A stretch of DNA of 64,000 nucleotides from Flammeovirgaceae bacterium UBA2366 (GTDB lineage: Bacteria > Bacteroidota > Bacteroidia > Cytophagales > Cyclobacteriaceae). Positions 42,757 to 50,010 of this stretch are shown here, one piece after another. The stretch is taken from NCBI GenBank assembly GCA_002344065.1, contig DDTK01000012.1, forward strand, positions 310,001-374,000, given 5' to 3'. Both the position numbers and the translations under genes were made by a program. Below the pieces are notes generated by a model. The model had not been told where the DNA came from, did not search any database, and saw only the letters and a program-made list of their open reading frames with translations. The stretch's first letter is position 1. Each line of letters opens with the position of its first letter.

Positions 42757-43374
42757 ATGAACCTAGAAACAAGCCTTTCCACGGAAGAGGTGATTTTGGC
42801 GGCAGCAAGAAAGGTGTTTGAGTCGAAAGGATTTGATGGAGCCAGAATGCAGGAGATATCGGATCGTGCTGGAATCAACCGGGCATTGCTTCATTATTAT
42901 TTTAGGACAAAGGAGAAAATGTTTGAGCGGATTTTCGATGAAGCGCTTGAGCGCTTCATGCCCCTTTTATCTACATGGGATCAGGATCTGGAAGAAAGTT
43001 GGGAATTGAAACTGAAAAGATTTATCATCAAGTTCATTACTTTTCTCAAAACGAATTCGATGCTATTCCTGTTGCGGGAAATCATTCGCAAGCCTGAATT
43101 ACTGGCATCAAAAACTGAAAAGCATAGAAAGAAACTCAACAAATTTGTGCTCTACTTCGATAGATTGAAACAGGAGCGACTGATTCGTTCTGATGTGGAT
43201 TCCAGGTATATCTATGTAATAATTCATTCACTTTGCTCCTTCCCATTGATGAATGGAATTGTTTTTTCGTATAGCCTGCGAATTTCTCCGAAAGAGTATG
43301 ATGAACTGATGACAGGATACCCGGAAATAATCAGCGATTTATTGATCCAGCTGCTGAAGTATCAAAAAAACTGA
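42757..43374 (+). CDS. TetR/AcrR family transcriptional regulator
   Basis: About 205 aa. HTH: FESKGFDGARMQEISDRAGI and NRALLHYYFRTKEKMF. Helical C-terminal regulatory domain. The ATG at 42757 is used; a TTG 6 bp earlier is possible. It diverges from the UspA-hydroxylase-RND operon and precedes redox module B, so it could control either side. Confidence 0.9.
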   Translation: MNLETSLSTEEVILAAARKVFESKGFDGARMQEISDRAGINRALLHYYFRTKEKMFERIFDEALERFMPLLSTWDQDLEESWELKLKRFIIKFITFLKTNSMLFLLREIIRKPELLASKTEKHRKKLNKFVLYFDRLKQERLIRSDVDSRYIYVIIHSLCSFPLMNGIVFSYSLRISPKEYDELMTGYPEIISDLLIQLLKYQKN

Positions 43375-43381
43375 AAAATCA

Positions 43382-43882
43382 ATGAATGAAGAATTTGAAC
43401 TTTCAGATCGTGACGACTGCGCCCCATTAACCACCGCGACCAGCCCTCACAAGCAATTGTCTCAAAACGGAGCCCTTCATATTCATCGCCAACTTGTGCT
43501 TTGGACGTATACCATAAGCTTTGTAGAGATAAAGCCATCAATAATATCAAAGTCCCCGGCACATGGGTTGTTTCTTTCCGAAATGGTTAAACTTATAAAT
43601 CCACATGCGTTAGTGGAACGGGAATTTGGTCATATTCATCCATACCCCGATGGTAGCTTACATTTGCTTCTTCCGATGACAGACGCTAAGGAAATTGTTG
43701 TAAAAGGGTGGGGAGAATTCCATCCGTTGGCTTTTCTAAAAGAGATTCCGTCAAACTTTATTATGCTTTACAGCCCACGTTCGCAGGATGAACTGTCATT
43801 GGTCAAACGTATTATTTTACGATCGTATTCATTTGTTGCTACCTCAGCTAATGGTCAAAGAAATAGTCATGTCAATATTTGA
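43382..43882 (+). CDS. Luciferase-domain protein (DUF5519 family), copy B
   Basis: A 166-aa protein. Block FGHIHPYPDGSLHLLLP, then VVKGWGEFHPLAFLKEIPSNFIMLYSPRSQ, is clearly homologous to copy A at 27409-27900. The N-terminal 60 residues differ in sequence from copy A. It starts 8 bp after the TetR gene, and its last 14 bp overlap the HD-domain gene. Confidence 0.78.
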   Translation: MNEEFELSDRDDCAPLTTATSPHKQLSQNGALHIHRQLVLWTYTISFVEIKPSIISKSPAHGLFLSEMVKLINPHALVEREFGHIHPYPDGSLHLLLPMTDAKEIVVKGWGEFHPLAFLKEIPSNFIMLYSPRSQDELSLVKRIILRSYSFVATSANGQRNSHVNI

Positions 43883-44486
43883 ATTTGATAGTAATCCACT
43901 AATTTATGAATCCAGATTTTACGTCACAGGATTGTTCAACAATTACCTTCCTGTAATCTGCAAGTTTCACAATATTCATCATACCCTTAATGTAGTTCAA
44001 TTTTGCCATGAGCTTGGCGAACATTACCGGTTGACAAAAACTGATATGGAAAAGCTTCTGCTGGCCGCCTGGTTCCACGACACAGGATATTGTTTGGATA
44101 TTGACAATCATGAAAATGAAAGTGTTACCGTTGCATCGACATTTCTTGATTCGCACAACGTGACTGAAAAGTACATGCCGTCAGTAAAAAATTTGATTTT
44201 CGCCACAAAAAGATTAGAGGAACCAGTAACGCTTGCGGAACAAATTATATGCGATGCTGATACGCAGCATCTTGGGGCCGAAAATTATTTCAAATGGTCG
44301 ATGCTCCTCAAAGAAGAGTTTCAACTAAAAAATACCCAGGAACTTTCAGATAAAGAATGGAACCACATGAATATTTCTTTTTTTAATTCTCATCGTTATT
44401 TCACAGAATATGCACAAAGAATGTGGGGAGAGCAAAAATTAAAAAATCTCAACCAACTTAAAGGAGAAAGTGACTACATAAATTAA
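43869..44486 (+). CDS. HD-domain phosphohydrolase-like protein
   Basis: About 205 aa. Metal-ligand pattern: HNIHHTLNVVQFCHELGEHY (first H residues), AAWFHDTGYCLDIDNHENES (HD), and ICDADTQHLGAENY later (final D). It is a predicted metal-dependent phosphohydrolase; the substrate is not known. Its start overlaps the luciferase-domain gene by 14 bp, so the two are coupled. No counterpart exists in module A. Confidence 0.8.
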   Translation: MSIFEFDSNPLIYESRFYVTGLFNNYLPVICKFHNIHHTLNVVQFCHELGEHYRLTKTDMEKLLLAAWFHDTGYCLDIDNHENESVTVASTFLDSHNVTEKYMPSVKNLIFATKRLEEPVTLAEQIICDADTQHLGAENYFKWSMLLKEEFQLKNTQELSDKEWNHMNISFFNSHRYFTEYAQRMWGEQKLKNLNQLKGESDYIN

Positions 44487-44526
44487 TGCTCAAAAAACTT
44501 CTAGAAAAAAACCTAAATATCAAACC

Positions 44527-44823
44527 ATGACAAACATTGTAAAAGGGTTAATTGTTGGGACAGTCTTGGGTCTAGTCTCCGTTATTCCAATGGTTTCAAT
44601 GACTTTTGAGGATAAGGCACGGGCCATGACAGCGTCCTTTATCAGTCGGTTCGCCATAGGATTTATAATTATTAATATGGAACTTCCAATGCCAGGCTGG
44701 ATAAAAGGTGGTCTAATCGGGCTAGTCCTTAGTTTGCCTGATGCCTTGGTGACTAAACAGTATACACCAATTTTGGGGCTTGGAATGATCGGGGGCGTTA
44801 TTTGTGGCTTTTTTAGTAAGTAG
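44527..44823 (+). CDS. Small Gly-rich membrane protein
   Basis: A 98-aa protein with three hydrophobic helices (GLIVGTVLGLVSVIPMV, FAIGFIIINMEL, LGLGMIGGVICGFF). No family is recognised. It is probably in operon with the HD gene upstream (41-bp gap). The 44824-45190 gap after it has no intact gene: it contains a palindrome and TTCA iterons. Confidence 0.6.
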   Translation: MTNIVKGLIVGTVLGLVSVIPMVSMTFEDKARAMTASFISRFAIGFIIINMELPMPGWIKGGLIGLVLSLPDALVTKQYTPILGLGMIGGVICGFFSK

Positions 44824-45052
44824 GTTATGTTTCAATCTCACTCCGACAGCAATAAAGCAAGATTCTATATTTTAGCAACTGCTCATTTTCTGGGGAATAT
44901 ACCTGATATTTTGCTGGTTGAATCGCCCATTTGATGTCGCGAGCATTCCTTAGCTAACAAACGCTGTAACAATTTCAGACAATTGACTAAAAAGCCTATT
45001 AACTCCCTACAAACTATTTTCAACTTTTGTTCAACCCATTTACAACAGTTTT

Positions 45053-45066
45053 CTGTCGTCCGACAG
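45053..45066. repeat. CTGTCG-TC-CGACAG palindrome
   Basis: Perfect 6-bp arms around a 2-bp centre, 26 bp before a TTCA decamer array. Could be a regulator site or part of a lost mobile-element end; the rest of this gap holds no recognisable gene. Confidence 0.4.
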
Positions 45067-45091
45067 TGTCATGCAGAATTGAACATATTCC

Positions 45092-45130
45092 TTCAAATTC
45101 CTTCATAATACTTCACAATCGTTCATAAAC
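45092..45130 (+). repeat. Ten-bp TTCA iterons
   Basis: TTCA occurs at 45092, 45102, 45112 and 45122 (CTTCAAATTC, CTTCATAATA, CTTCACAATC, GTTCATAAAC): four units of exactly 10 bp. The same unit and spacing precede the candidate oriT at 17631-17660. Confidence 0.55.
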
Positions 45131-45189
45131 ATTTAAGCGCTTCGAGACACCATATATTTTGCTTCATGACTCAAAACTAAGGCGTAGAG

Positions 45190-45365
45190 CAAATTTTGCG
45201 TCTATTTGGATTTGCCTAAATTTTCAATTTCAAAGGTGGGGAAAACGGCCAGTCTGGAACAAGCTGAATACAGAAAAGAAGGACAGGGCAAAGGGATGGC
45301 AGTTACTTGGTTATGCGTTAGCAATAAGATTGCTTGTAGCGGTAACGGTTTATTTTTTACACTGA
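45190..45365 (+). pseudogene. Decayed copy B of the module membrane protein
   Basis: One frame reads KFSISKVGKTASLEQAEYRK and another reads KKDRAKGWQLLGYALAIRLL. Both align in order with GEVGKTDTIDQKEF and KDRARAWQLLAYAFGIGLII in the intact copy A (30033-30488). At least one frameshift separates the halves, and the N-terminal two thirds are missing. It is dead. Confidence 0.7.
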
Positions 45366-45456
45366 TGATAAAGGAAAAGATTCAAGCACATAATGGTTTA
45401 TTGTTTGGCGGGCAGAGCAAAAAATGGAGCATTATAATTAATTTGTTTAACCGCTT

Positions 45457-45470
45457 TATGTTTAAACATA
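45457..45470. promoter_or_regulatory. Perfect palindrome TATGTTTAAACATA
   Basis: A 14-bp perfect palindrome followed by an AT-rich run, about 95 bp upstream of the SnoaL-like start, in a region free of genes. A likely operator for the intact module B promoter (inference). Confidence 0.4.
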
Positions 45471-45564
45471 TAATATATATCTTGTGTCAGATTAGAAAGG
45501 TTGGGTTCGCCCGTCCTTTATAATAACCATTTAAAAATTTTATGCACTTAAACAAACCAAAGTT

Positions 45565-45918
45565 ATGAATCTCAAAGAAAAAGTCGAAGACATGAATAAC
45601 ATGATCCTAAGCGGACAAACGATGGAGGCTTTTGAAAAGTATTATCACAAAGAAGTGTCAATGCAAGAGAACAATGCACCACCCACTGTCGGGAAAGATG
45701 CGAATAGAGAGAGGGAAATCAAATCGATGGGAATGATTGAGGAGTTACACGGAGCAGAAGTCAAAGGTGTGGCAGTTGGTGATGACCTATCCATGGTAGA
45801 ATGGGAAATGGATGTTACTTACAAGGGTGCCCCTAGGGCAAAAATGGCTCAGGTAGCCGTGCAACGATGGGCTGACGGACAAATTATTAATGAGCGGTTT
45901 TATTATTCATCTATGTAA
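45565..45918 (+). CDS. SnoaL-like (NTF2-fold) protein, copy B, intact
   Basis: A 117-aa cone-shaped NTF2-like protein. Segments: EAFEKYYHKEVSMQENNAPP, VGKDANREREIKSMGM, VEWEMDVTYKGAPRAKMAQV, RWADGQIINERFYYSSM. It closely resembles the amber-interrupted copy A. Such proteins are isomerases, hydratases or ligand-binding proteins, and the role here is unknown. Its stop lies 17 bp before the peroxiredoxin start. Confidence 0.85.
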   Translation: MNLKEKVEDMNNMILSGQTMEAFEKYYHKEVSMQENNAPPTVGKDANREREIKSMGMIEELHGAEVKGVAVGDDLSMVEWEMDVTYKGAPRAKMAQVAVQRWADGQIINERFYYSSM

Positions 45919-45934
45919 AATAAATGTTTTGTGC

Positions 45935-46390
45935 ATGCGAATTGGTGATAAGGCTCCTGATTTTGAACTTACAAATCAACTTGGTTCAAAAATTAGATTG
46001 AGTGACTTAATAATGAGCAGGAACGTTGTTCTGTTCTTTTATCCTAAAGATGACAGCCCGGGCTGTACTCGGGAGGCCTGTGCTTTCCGAGATAGTTACG
46101 AAGTTTTTAAAGAAGTCGGAGCGGAGGTAGTAGGGATAAGCTCTGATAGTGAAGATTCACACCAACATTTTGCAGATAAGCATAATCTGCCTTATACGCT
46201 GTTGAGTGATAAGGGCGGTACTGTGAGAAAACTCTATGGTGTACCTAAAACATTGGGGATTTTACCAGGTAGAGTTACTTACATAATTGACAAGCAAGGA
46301 GTAGTTTGTCATATTTTCAACTCACAATTGAATTTTGAAGGGCATATTGAGGAGGCGCTAAGTATTTTAAAATCAATGGACAATAACTAA
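45935..46390 (+). CDS. Bcp-type peroxiredoxin
   Basis: About 151 aa, thiol peroxidase. Peroxidatic Cys in KDDSPGCTREACAFRD: PGCT carries the peroxidatic Cys and the second Cys is five residues on, the normal Bcp/PrxQ resolving position. The start at 45935 gives MRIGDKAPDFELTNQLG, a standard Bcp start. It lies between the SnoaL and DoxX genes of module B and has no counterpart in module A. Confidence 0.92.
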   Translation: MRIGDKAPDFELTNQLGSKIRLSDLIMSRNVVLFFYPKDDSPGCTREACAFRDSYEVFKEVGAEVVGISSDSEDSHQHFADKHNLPYTLLSDKGGTVRKLYGVPKTLGILPGRVTYIIDKQGVVCHIFNSQLNFEGHIEEALSILKSMDNN

Positions 46391-46407
46391 AAATCAAGGA
46401 TAAAACT

Positions 46408-46776
46408 ATGGAAACAAAAGAAATGAGTAAAGGAAGAAAAATCACCGGATGGGTGATCGCTGGATTAGTCACTGCAATGTTGCTGTTTAGTGCCATGGGC
46501 AAGTTTACTACGCCAGAAATGGTAGAAAACTTTGCTAAGTGGGGATTGGGAGACTGGATAACAATCGTGGCAATTGGAGAGATTATCTCCGCACTGCTTT
46601 TCCTTTTTCCAAAGACCAATGTTTTTGGTTCATTCTTACTTAGCGCTCATATGGGGGGAGCTATTGTCGTGCACATGAGTCATTACGAATCATTTATGGT
46701 GCAATCTATACTACTCATTTTGGTATGGGCCGTAGCATTTGTTCGCAATCCCGAACTGCTGGCCAAATTCAAATAG
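46408..46776 (+). CDS. DoxX-family membrane protein, copy B
   Basis: A 122-aa four-helix membrane protein. NFAKWGLGDWITIVAIGEI and LSAHMGGAIVVHMSHYESF correspond to NFAKWGLEDNLTFIGAGEL and LTAHFGGAIATHLQHQESF in copy A. It precedes the NAD(P)-binding gene by 6 bp, the same order as in module A. Confidence 0.88.
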   Translation: METKEMSKGRKITGWVIAGLVTAMLLFSAMGKFTTPEMVENFAKWGLGDWITIVAIGEIISALLFLFPKTNVFGSFLLSAHMGGAIVVHMSHYESFMVQSILLILVWAVAFVRNPELLAKFK

Positions 46777-46782
46777 TTAGCG

Positions 46783-47442
46783 ATGAGGAGAATCTGCATT
46801 TTTGGAGCCACAGGCCGGACTGGCAAACATCTTGTCAATGTGGTGGCAGAACGAGGCATGACCCCTGTTTGCTTGGTCAGAAAAGAGTCAAAAGAGAAGC
46901 CGGTGCATAAGTCAGCAGTTCTCGTGGAGGGCTCTCCATTGGTATATGATGACGTGAAGCGCGCCTTGACCGATTGTGATGCGGTGCTAGTCGCACTGAA
47001 TGTGGCCCGGAAGAGTGATTGGCCATGGGCTAAACTCGTATCTCCCCCGGATTTGCTTGAGGTAAGCATGACTAACATCGTGAAGGCTATGGGTGAGACA
47101 GGAGCTAAGCGGATCATCACGGTTTCTGCGTGGGGAGTGGGCGATAGCTACGCTGAAGCCAATGGAATATTCCGATTCCTTATCAACAAAACCAATGTTG
47201 GGACGGCCTATGCGGGGCATGAGCAACAGGAGAAAGTGTTGAAAGAAAGCAACCTCGATTGGACAGCCGTGCGCCCTGTCGGGCTGACCAATAACACTAA
47301 GCATTGCCCGACAAGAGTTAGTCAAAATGGATCTACTAAGCTAAAAATGTCAATTAGTAGAATGGATGTGGCTATATTTATGTTGGATATACTTGATAAT
47401 GTAAAATATTACAAGACAACGCCTAGCATTTCCAACGATTGA
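46783..47442 (+). CDS. NAD(P)-binding atypical SDR, copy B
   Basis: A 219-aa paralog of the gene at 28880-29545: FGATGRTGKHLVNVVAERG Rossmann loop, ITVSAWGVGDSYAEANGIF, GTAYAGHEQQEKVLKESNLD. The C-terminal block MSISRMDVAIFMLDILDN matches MTISRKDVARFMLDIVDD in copy A. Probably reduces or binds a quinone-like or aldehyde substrate; not identified. Confidence 0.87.
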   Translation: MRRICIFGATGRTGKHLVNVVAERGMTPVCLVRKESKEKPVHKSAVLVEGSPLVYDDVKRALTDCDAVLVALNVARKSDWPWAKLVSPPDLLEVSMTNIVKAMGETGAKRIITVSAWGVGDSYAEANGIFRFLINKTNVGTAYAGHEQQEKVLKESNLDWTAVRPVGLTNNTKHCPTRVSQNGSTKLKMSISRMDVAIFMLDILDNVKYYKTTPSISND

Positions 47443-47445
47443 TAA

Positions 47446-47895
47446 ATGGGCATTGAAAATGAAATAAAAAGCAAATTCAGAAATGAATACCACAAGGCTG
47501 TGGTAAACCTGTATTACACCAACAATGTAATTGGTGAGCAGTTCTTTAAAATGCTAAAGGCGTATGGGTTGGCAGTTCCTCAATTCAATGTGCTTAGAAT
47601 ACTAAGAGGGCAACATCCCAATGCAGCTTCAATAGGGTTGATTAAGGAGCGAATGCTGGATAGGAATTCGGATGTAAGCCGCATTGTAGATCGATTGTTT
47701 AAAAAGAAACTTGTTGAACGAAAAGAAGGTAAATCTGACCGAAGGCAGAAAAATGTGTTGATTACAAAAATGGGTCTAGAACTACTTGAGAAAATGGCAG
47801 TTTGTGAAAAACAGGAAGATGCTATTCTATCCAACCTGAATAAAAAAGAAGTAAAACTATTGAACGAATTGCTGGATAAGATTAGGGATAAATGA
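47446..47895 (+). CDS. MarR family transcriptional regulator
   Basis: A 149-aa wHTH regulator. Recognition region: AASIGLIKERMLDRNSDVSR and IVDRLFKKKLVERKEGKSDRRQKNVLIT (wing with DRR). It probably senses a redox-active or aromatic compound and controls module B; module A instead has an ArsR protein. Its stop overlaps the start of the LigB relic (ATGA). Confidence 0.9.
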   Translation: MGIENEIKSKFRNEYHKAVVNLYYTNNVIGEQFFKMLKAYGLAVPQFNVLRILRGQHPNAASIGLIKERMLDRNSDVSRIVDRLFKKKLVERKEGKSDRRQKNVLITKMGLELLEKMAVCEKQEDAILSNLNKKEVKLLNELLDKIRDK

Positions 47896-48017
47896 ACCGT
47901 CCATCTTTTATAAAGCTATTAGGTATGGTAACACTTGGTGCAGGAACATTTGGTTTGTCAGGTTTAGCTAAAGCACTTAATGAAACAGAGCAGTCATTCC
48001 AACATTCATTAATCTGA
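47892..48017 (+). pseudogene. Truncated LigB-dioxygenase relic, copy B
   Basis: An ORF of 41 codons, MNRPSFIKLLGMVTLGAGTF and on to a stop at 48015-48017. It aligns with the N-terminal signal region of the intact gene at 27914-28822 (MNRSDFIKIMGAATIGFGTS), and follows the MarR gene with a 4-bp overlap. The catalytic domain is lost. Confidence 0.7.
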
Positions 48018-48736
48018 TTGAAGGAGAAGAATTTGGAAGAGAAAGGAAACATGAAACGCCTGTGATATAGGCATGTTGTTCTCATGAGCACTGGCACTCA
48101 AACTCAGTCCCTCAGCCAATCCCTCGATTCTCATCCAGGGATTGAATGGCAGGTATTCGCAGATTTGAAAGAAGGATTTTAATTGCATGCCAGATTTTCC
48201 GATGGATTAGGACTGTTTCCAAACGACAATCCTTGATCTTAAATAGGATGAGGTAATAAAAATATCTTCATCACCGCTCTATGATGGTGGAGCGATTTGC
48301 CAGTATGGTGAACCTTATCAGTAGTCCCCAGTAGAAGAACCCGACTGGCGTTTCTGGATCAATAGAGCATCTGTCAAAGGTCTTGAATTGAACGGATTCT
48401 ATGGGAACGGTTTTTGGTAAAGTCGGAATGATGTTATTTCCCTCGAGTAATACAAACGAACCACATATCGGGCTGATATACAAATCACCGCCATTCCGAA
48501 ATTGGAACGCTACCCAGCGAGTTCACATAACTGTTTAGTAGCGATCAAATCCGGGCCTGAATATTTCTAAGGACGTAATTACCGGTGGGCAGTTCGTTAT
48601 TGACACTAATACGCTCAACAATGAGGATCGTTCGAGTGCAGCTATCTGTGGCAGGTTTTGTAAGCATCCCCGTTTATACAATTCAAAAGTAGAATTCATT
48701 TTCATTATTGCAATAGTTATCAATGTTGAAATGTGG
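48018..48736. other. Degenerate stretch without an intact gene
   Basis: Both strands are broken by stops. One plus-strand frame around 48260-48420 reads ISSSPLYDGGAICQYGEPYQ and later WRFWINRASVKGLELNGFYG, which looks protein-like but matches no family I recognise. Probably the remains of a decayed gene next to transposase debris. Confidence 0.35.
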
Positions 48737-48907
48737 TCAACTTGAATGGATTTTTGGGTTGGGGAGTTGTCCATATTTCAACATGGCCGGGGTTTTTCCG
48801 TTAAGACTTTCATGGAGCCTGTAGTTATTATAATCCTCCAGCCACTTTTCAGTTTCCATTCGCAGTTCATCGATATTATCAAACAAATAAGCATCTAAAA
48901 CGCACAT
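48737..48907 (-). pseudogene. IS3-family transposase (OrfB) 3' fragment
   Basis: 56 codons reading LDAYLFDNIDELRMETEKWL then EDYNNYRLHESLNGKTPAML. The YNxxRxHxSLxGxTP motif is the end of an IS3-type integrase core. The upstream part (DDE catalytic domain) is missing, so it is a dead fragment. It borders the serine-recombinase unit. Confidence 0.75.
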
Positions 48908-48922
48908 AGCAACTTAATTTAC

Positions 48923-49606
48923 TTAAAGAGCTTTATTAACAGATTTCAAGATATCACGATCTGAATAAAACTTATCAACAAACTCTTCAAAATTAGTTAT
49001 CACGTCAGGAAGATTCAATTCCATAACGGACAAACTCAATAGCGGCCATTTTTTAAACCGCATCATAAACCCGAACAACGGAAGATACGGGGGGGCATAA
49101 TGGAAAGAGTTTTCGATAAGTTCATCATGCAGGGCCGGTTTTAAGGCCGTCTTTAAATCCCGTACAACATCGTAAAGGATTTTAATTCTGCTTCCTTCGC
49201 TTAACGTTTCGGCAAGAACGGGCATCCCCTTGTCGTGGAAGAATGTTAATAGGTATTCGCGGAAGCCGTCTTCGGTCACGTCACAGAGGTCGCGACAATA
49301 ATAGAGGTATTGTTCTCTGAATCGTTTGAGGGAGAAGTCATCTACCGTTTTATCGATCACAAAGTCAATCAGTTCATTTTCCTTGGCAATGACCTGTTCA
49401 AGTGTTGGACCTCCTTTTTTTCCGGCAGCCAATAGGTGATATTTAGGCTTGGAGAATAACTCAAAATAATAACTTTTGTAGAAGGTTGTCTTCCGGTCAA
49501 AGGTCACTTGTATGTATAGGGGGTGCGTCAGTTTGCCATGAAAAGAAACTTCCTTGAGCCGCTCGTTGAAGTACGTTTTGTAGGTCACCTTATAAGTTCT
49601 GCTCAT
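48923..49606 (-). CDS. Hypothetical protein of the serine-recombinase unit
   Basis: A 227-aa protein. The N-terminal part (KVTYKTYFNERLKEVSFHGK, then LYIQVTFDRKTTFYKSYYFE) has the beta-strand rhythm of the arm-DNA-binding domain of Bacteroidota tyrosine recombinases, but no catalytic domain is attached. The rest is helical with no known motif. It lies divergent to the recombinase genes. I infer an accessory factor of the same element. Confidence 0.55.
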   Translation of the reverse strand: MSRTYKVTYKTYFNERLKEVSFHGKLTHPLYIQVTFDRKTTFYKSYYFELFSKPKYHLLAAGKKGGPTLEQVIAKENELIDFVIDKTVDDFSLKRFREQYLYYCRDLCDVTEDGFREYLLTFFHDKGMPVLAETLSEGSRIKILYDVVRDLKTALKPALHDELIENSFHYAPPYLPLFGFMMRFKKWPLLSLSVMELNLPDVITNFEEFVDKFYSDRDILKSVNKAL

Positions 49607-49826
49607 TTAGCTCTCTTTGGTTTTGCTCCGTCCTTGAAGGAATTCAATTGGTATCAAATCAAAGCATTCCGTTCATACTAAATGGATGTGAATGCCCATC
49701 ATTGCACTAAATTATACAAAGTTTAGACATATATTATGTTATCAAAACAAATATTTTTATATTAGCGTTTAATAAGGTACCCCTTGCCGCGCTTACCGGT
49801 GACGGGATAGAACCAGGAGGTACCAG

Positions 49827-49976
49827 ATGGAGAAATTGAGTCCGGAAAAAGTAATGGCCATGCTCAAGGAAAAAGGTGTTGAAGTGTCGGTTGAGCAGGC
49901 AGCTTCGATTCTCAAATTTCTCCGAAAACTTGCAAATATTGTGGTTGCTCAATATCTAAAAGGTGGAAAACAATAA
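49827..49976 (+). CDS. Small 49-aa protein before the serine recombinase
   Basis: A short ORF: MEKLSPEKVMAMLKEKGVEV and on to AQYLKGGKQ. It has a perfect AGGAGG seven bases upstream of the ATG, unusual for this genome and a good sign that it is translated. Predicted helical; no family. It ends about 35 bp before the recombinase ATG, so the two are probably in one operon. Confidence 0.65.
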   Translation: MEKLSPEKVMAMLKEKGVEVSVEQAASILKFLRKLANIVVAQYLKGGKQ

Positions 49977-50010
49977 GCATAAATCAAACTGGCAACTTAA
50001 TTCGTCTCCT

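Noticed and set aside
48535..48774. Minus-strand 79-codon ORF near the IS3 fragment
   Set aside because: It uses a different frame from the recognisable transposase fragment and has no protein-like features of its own.
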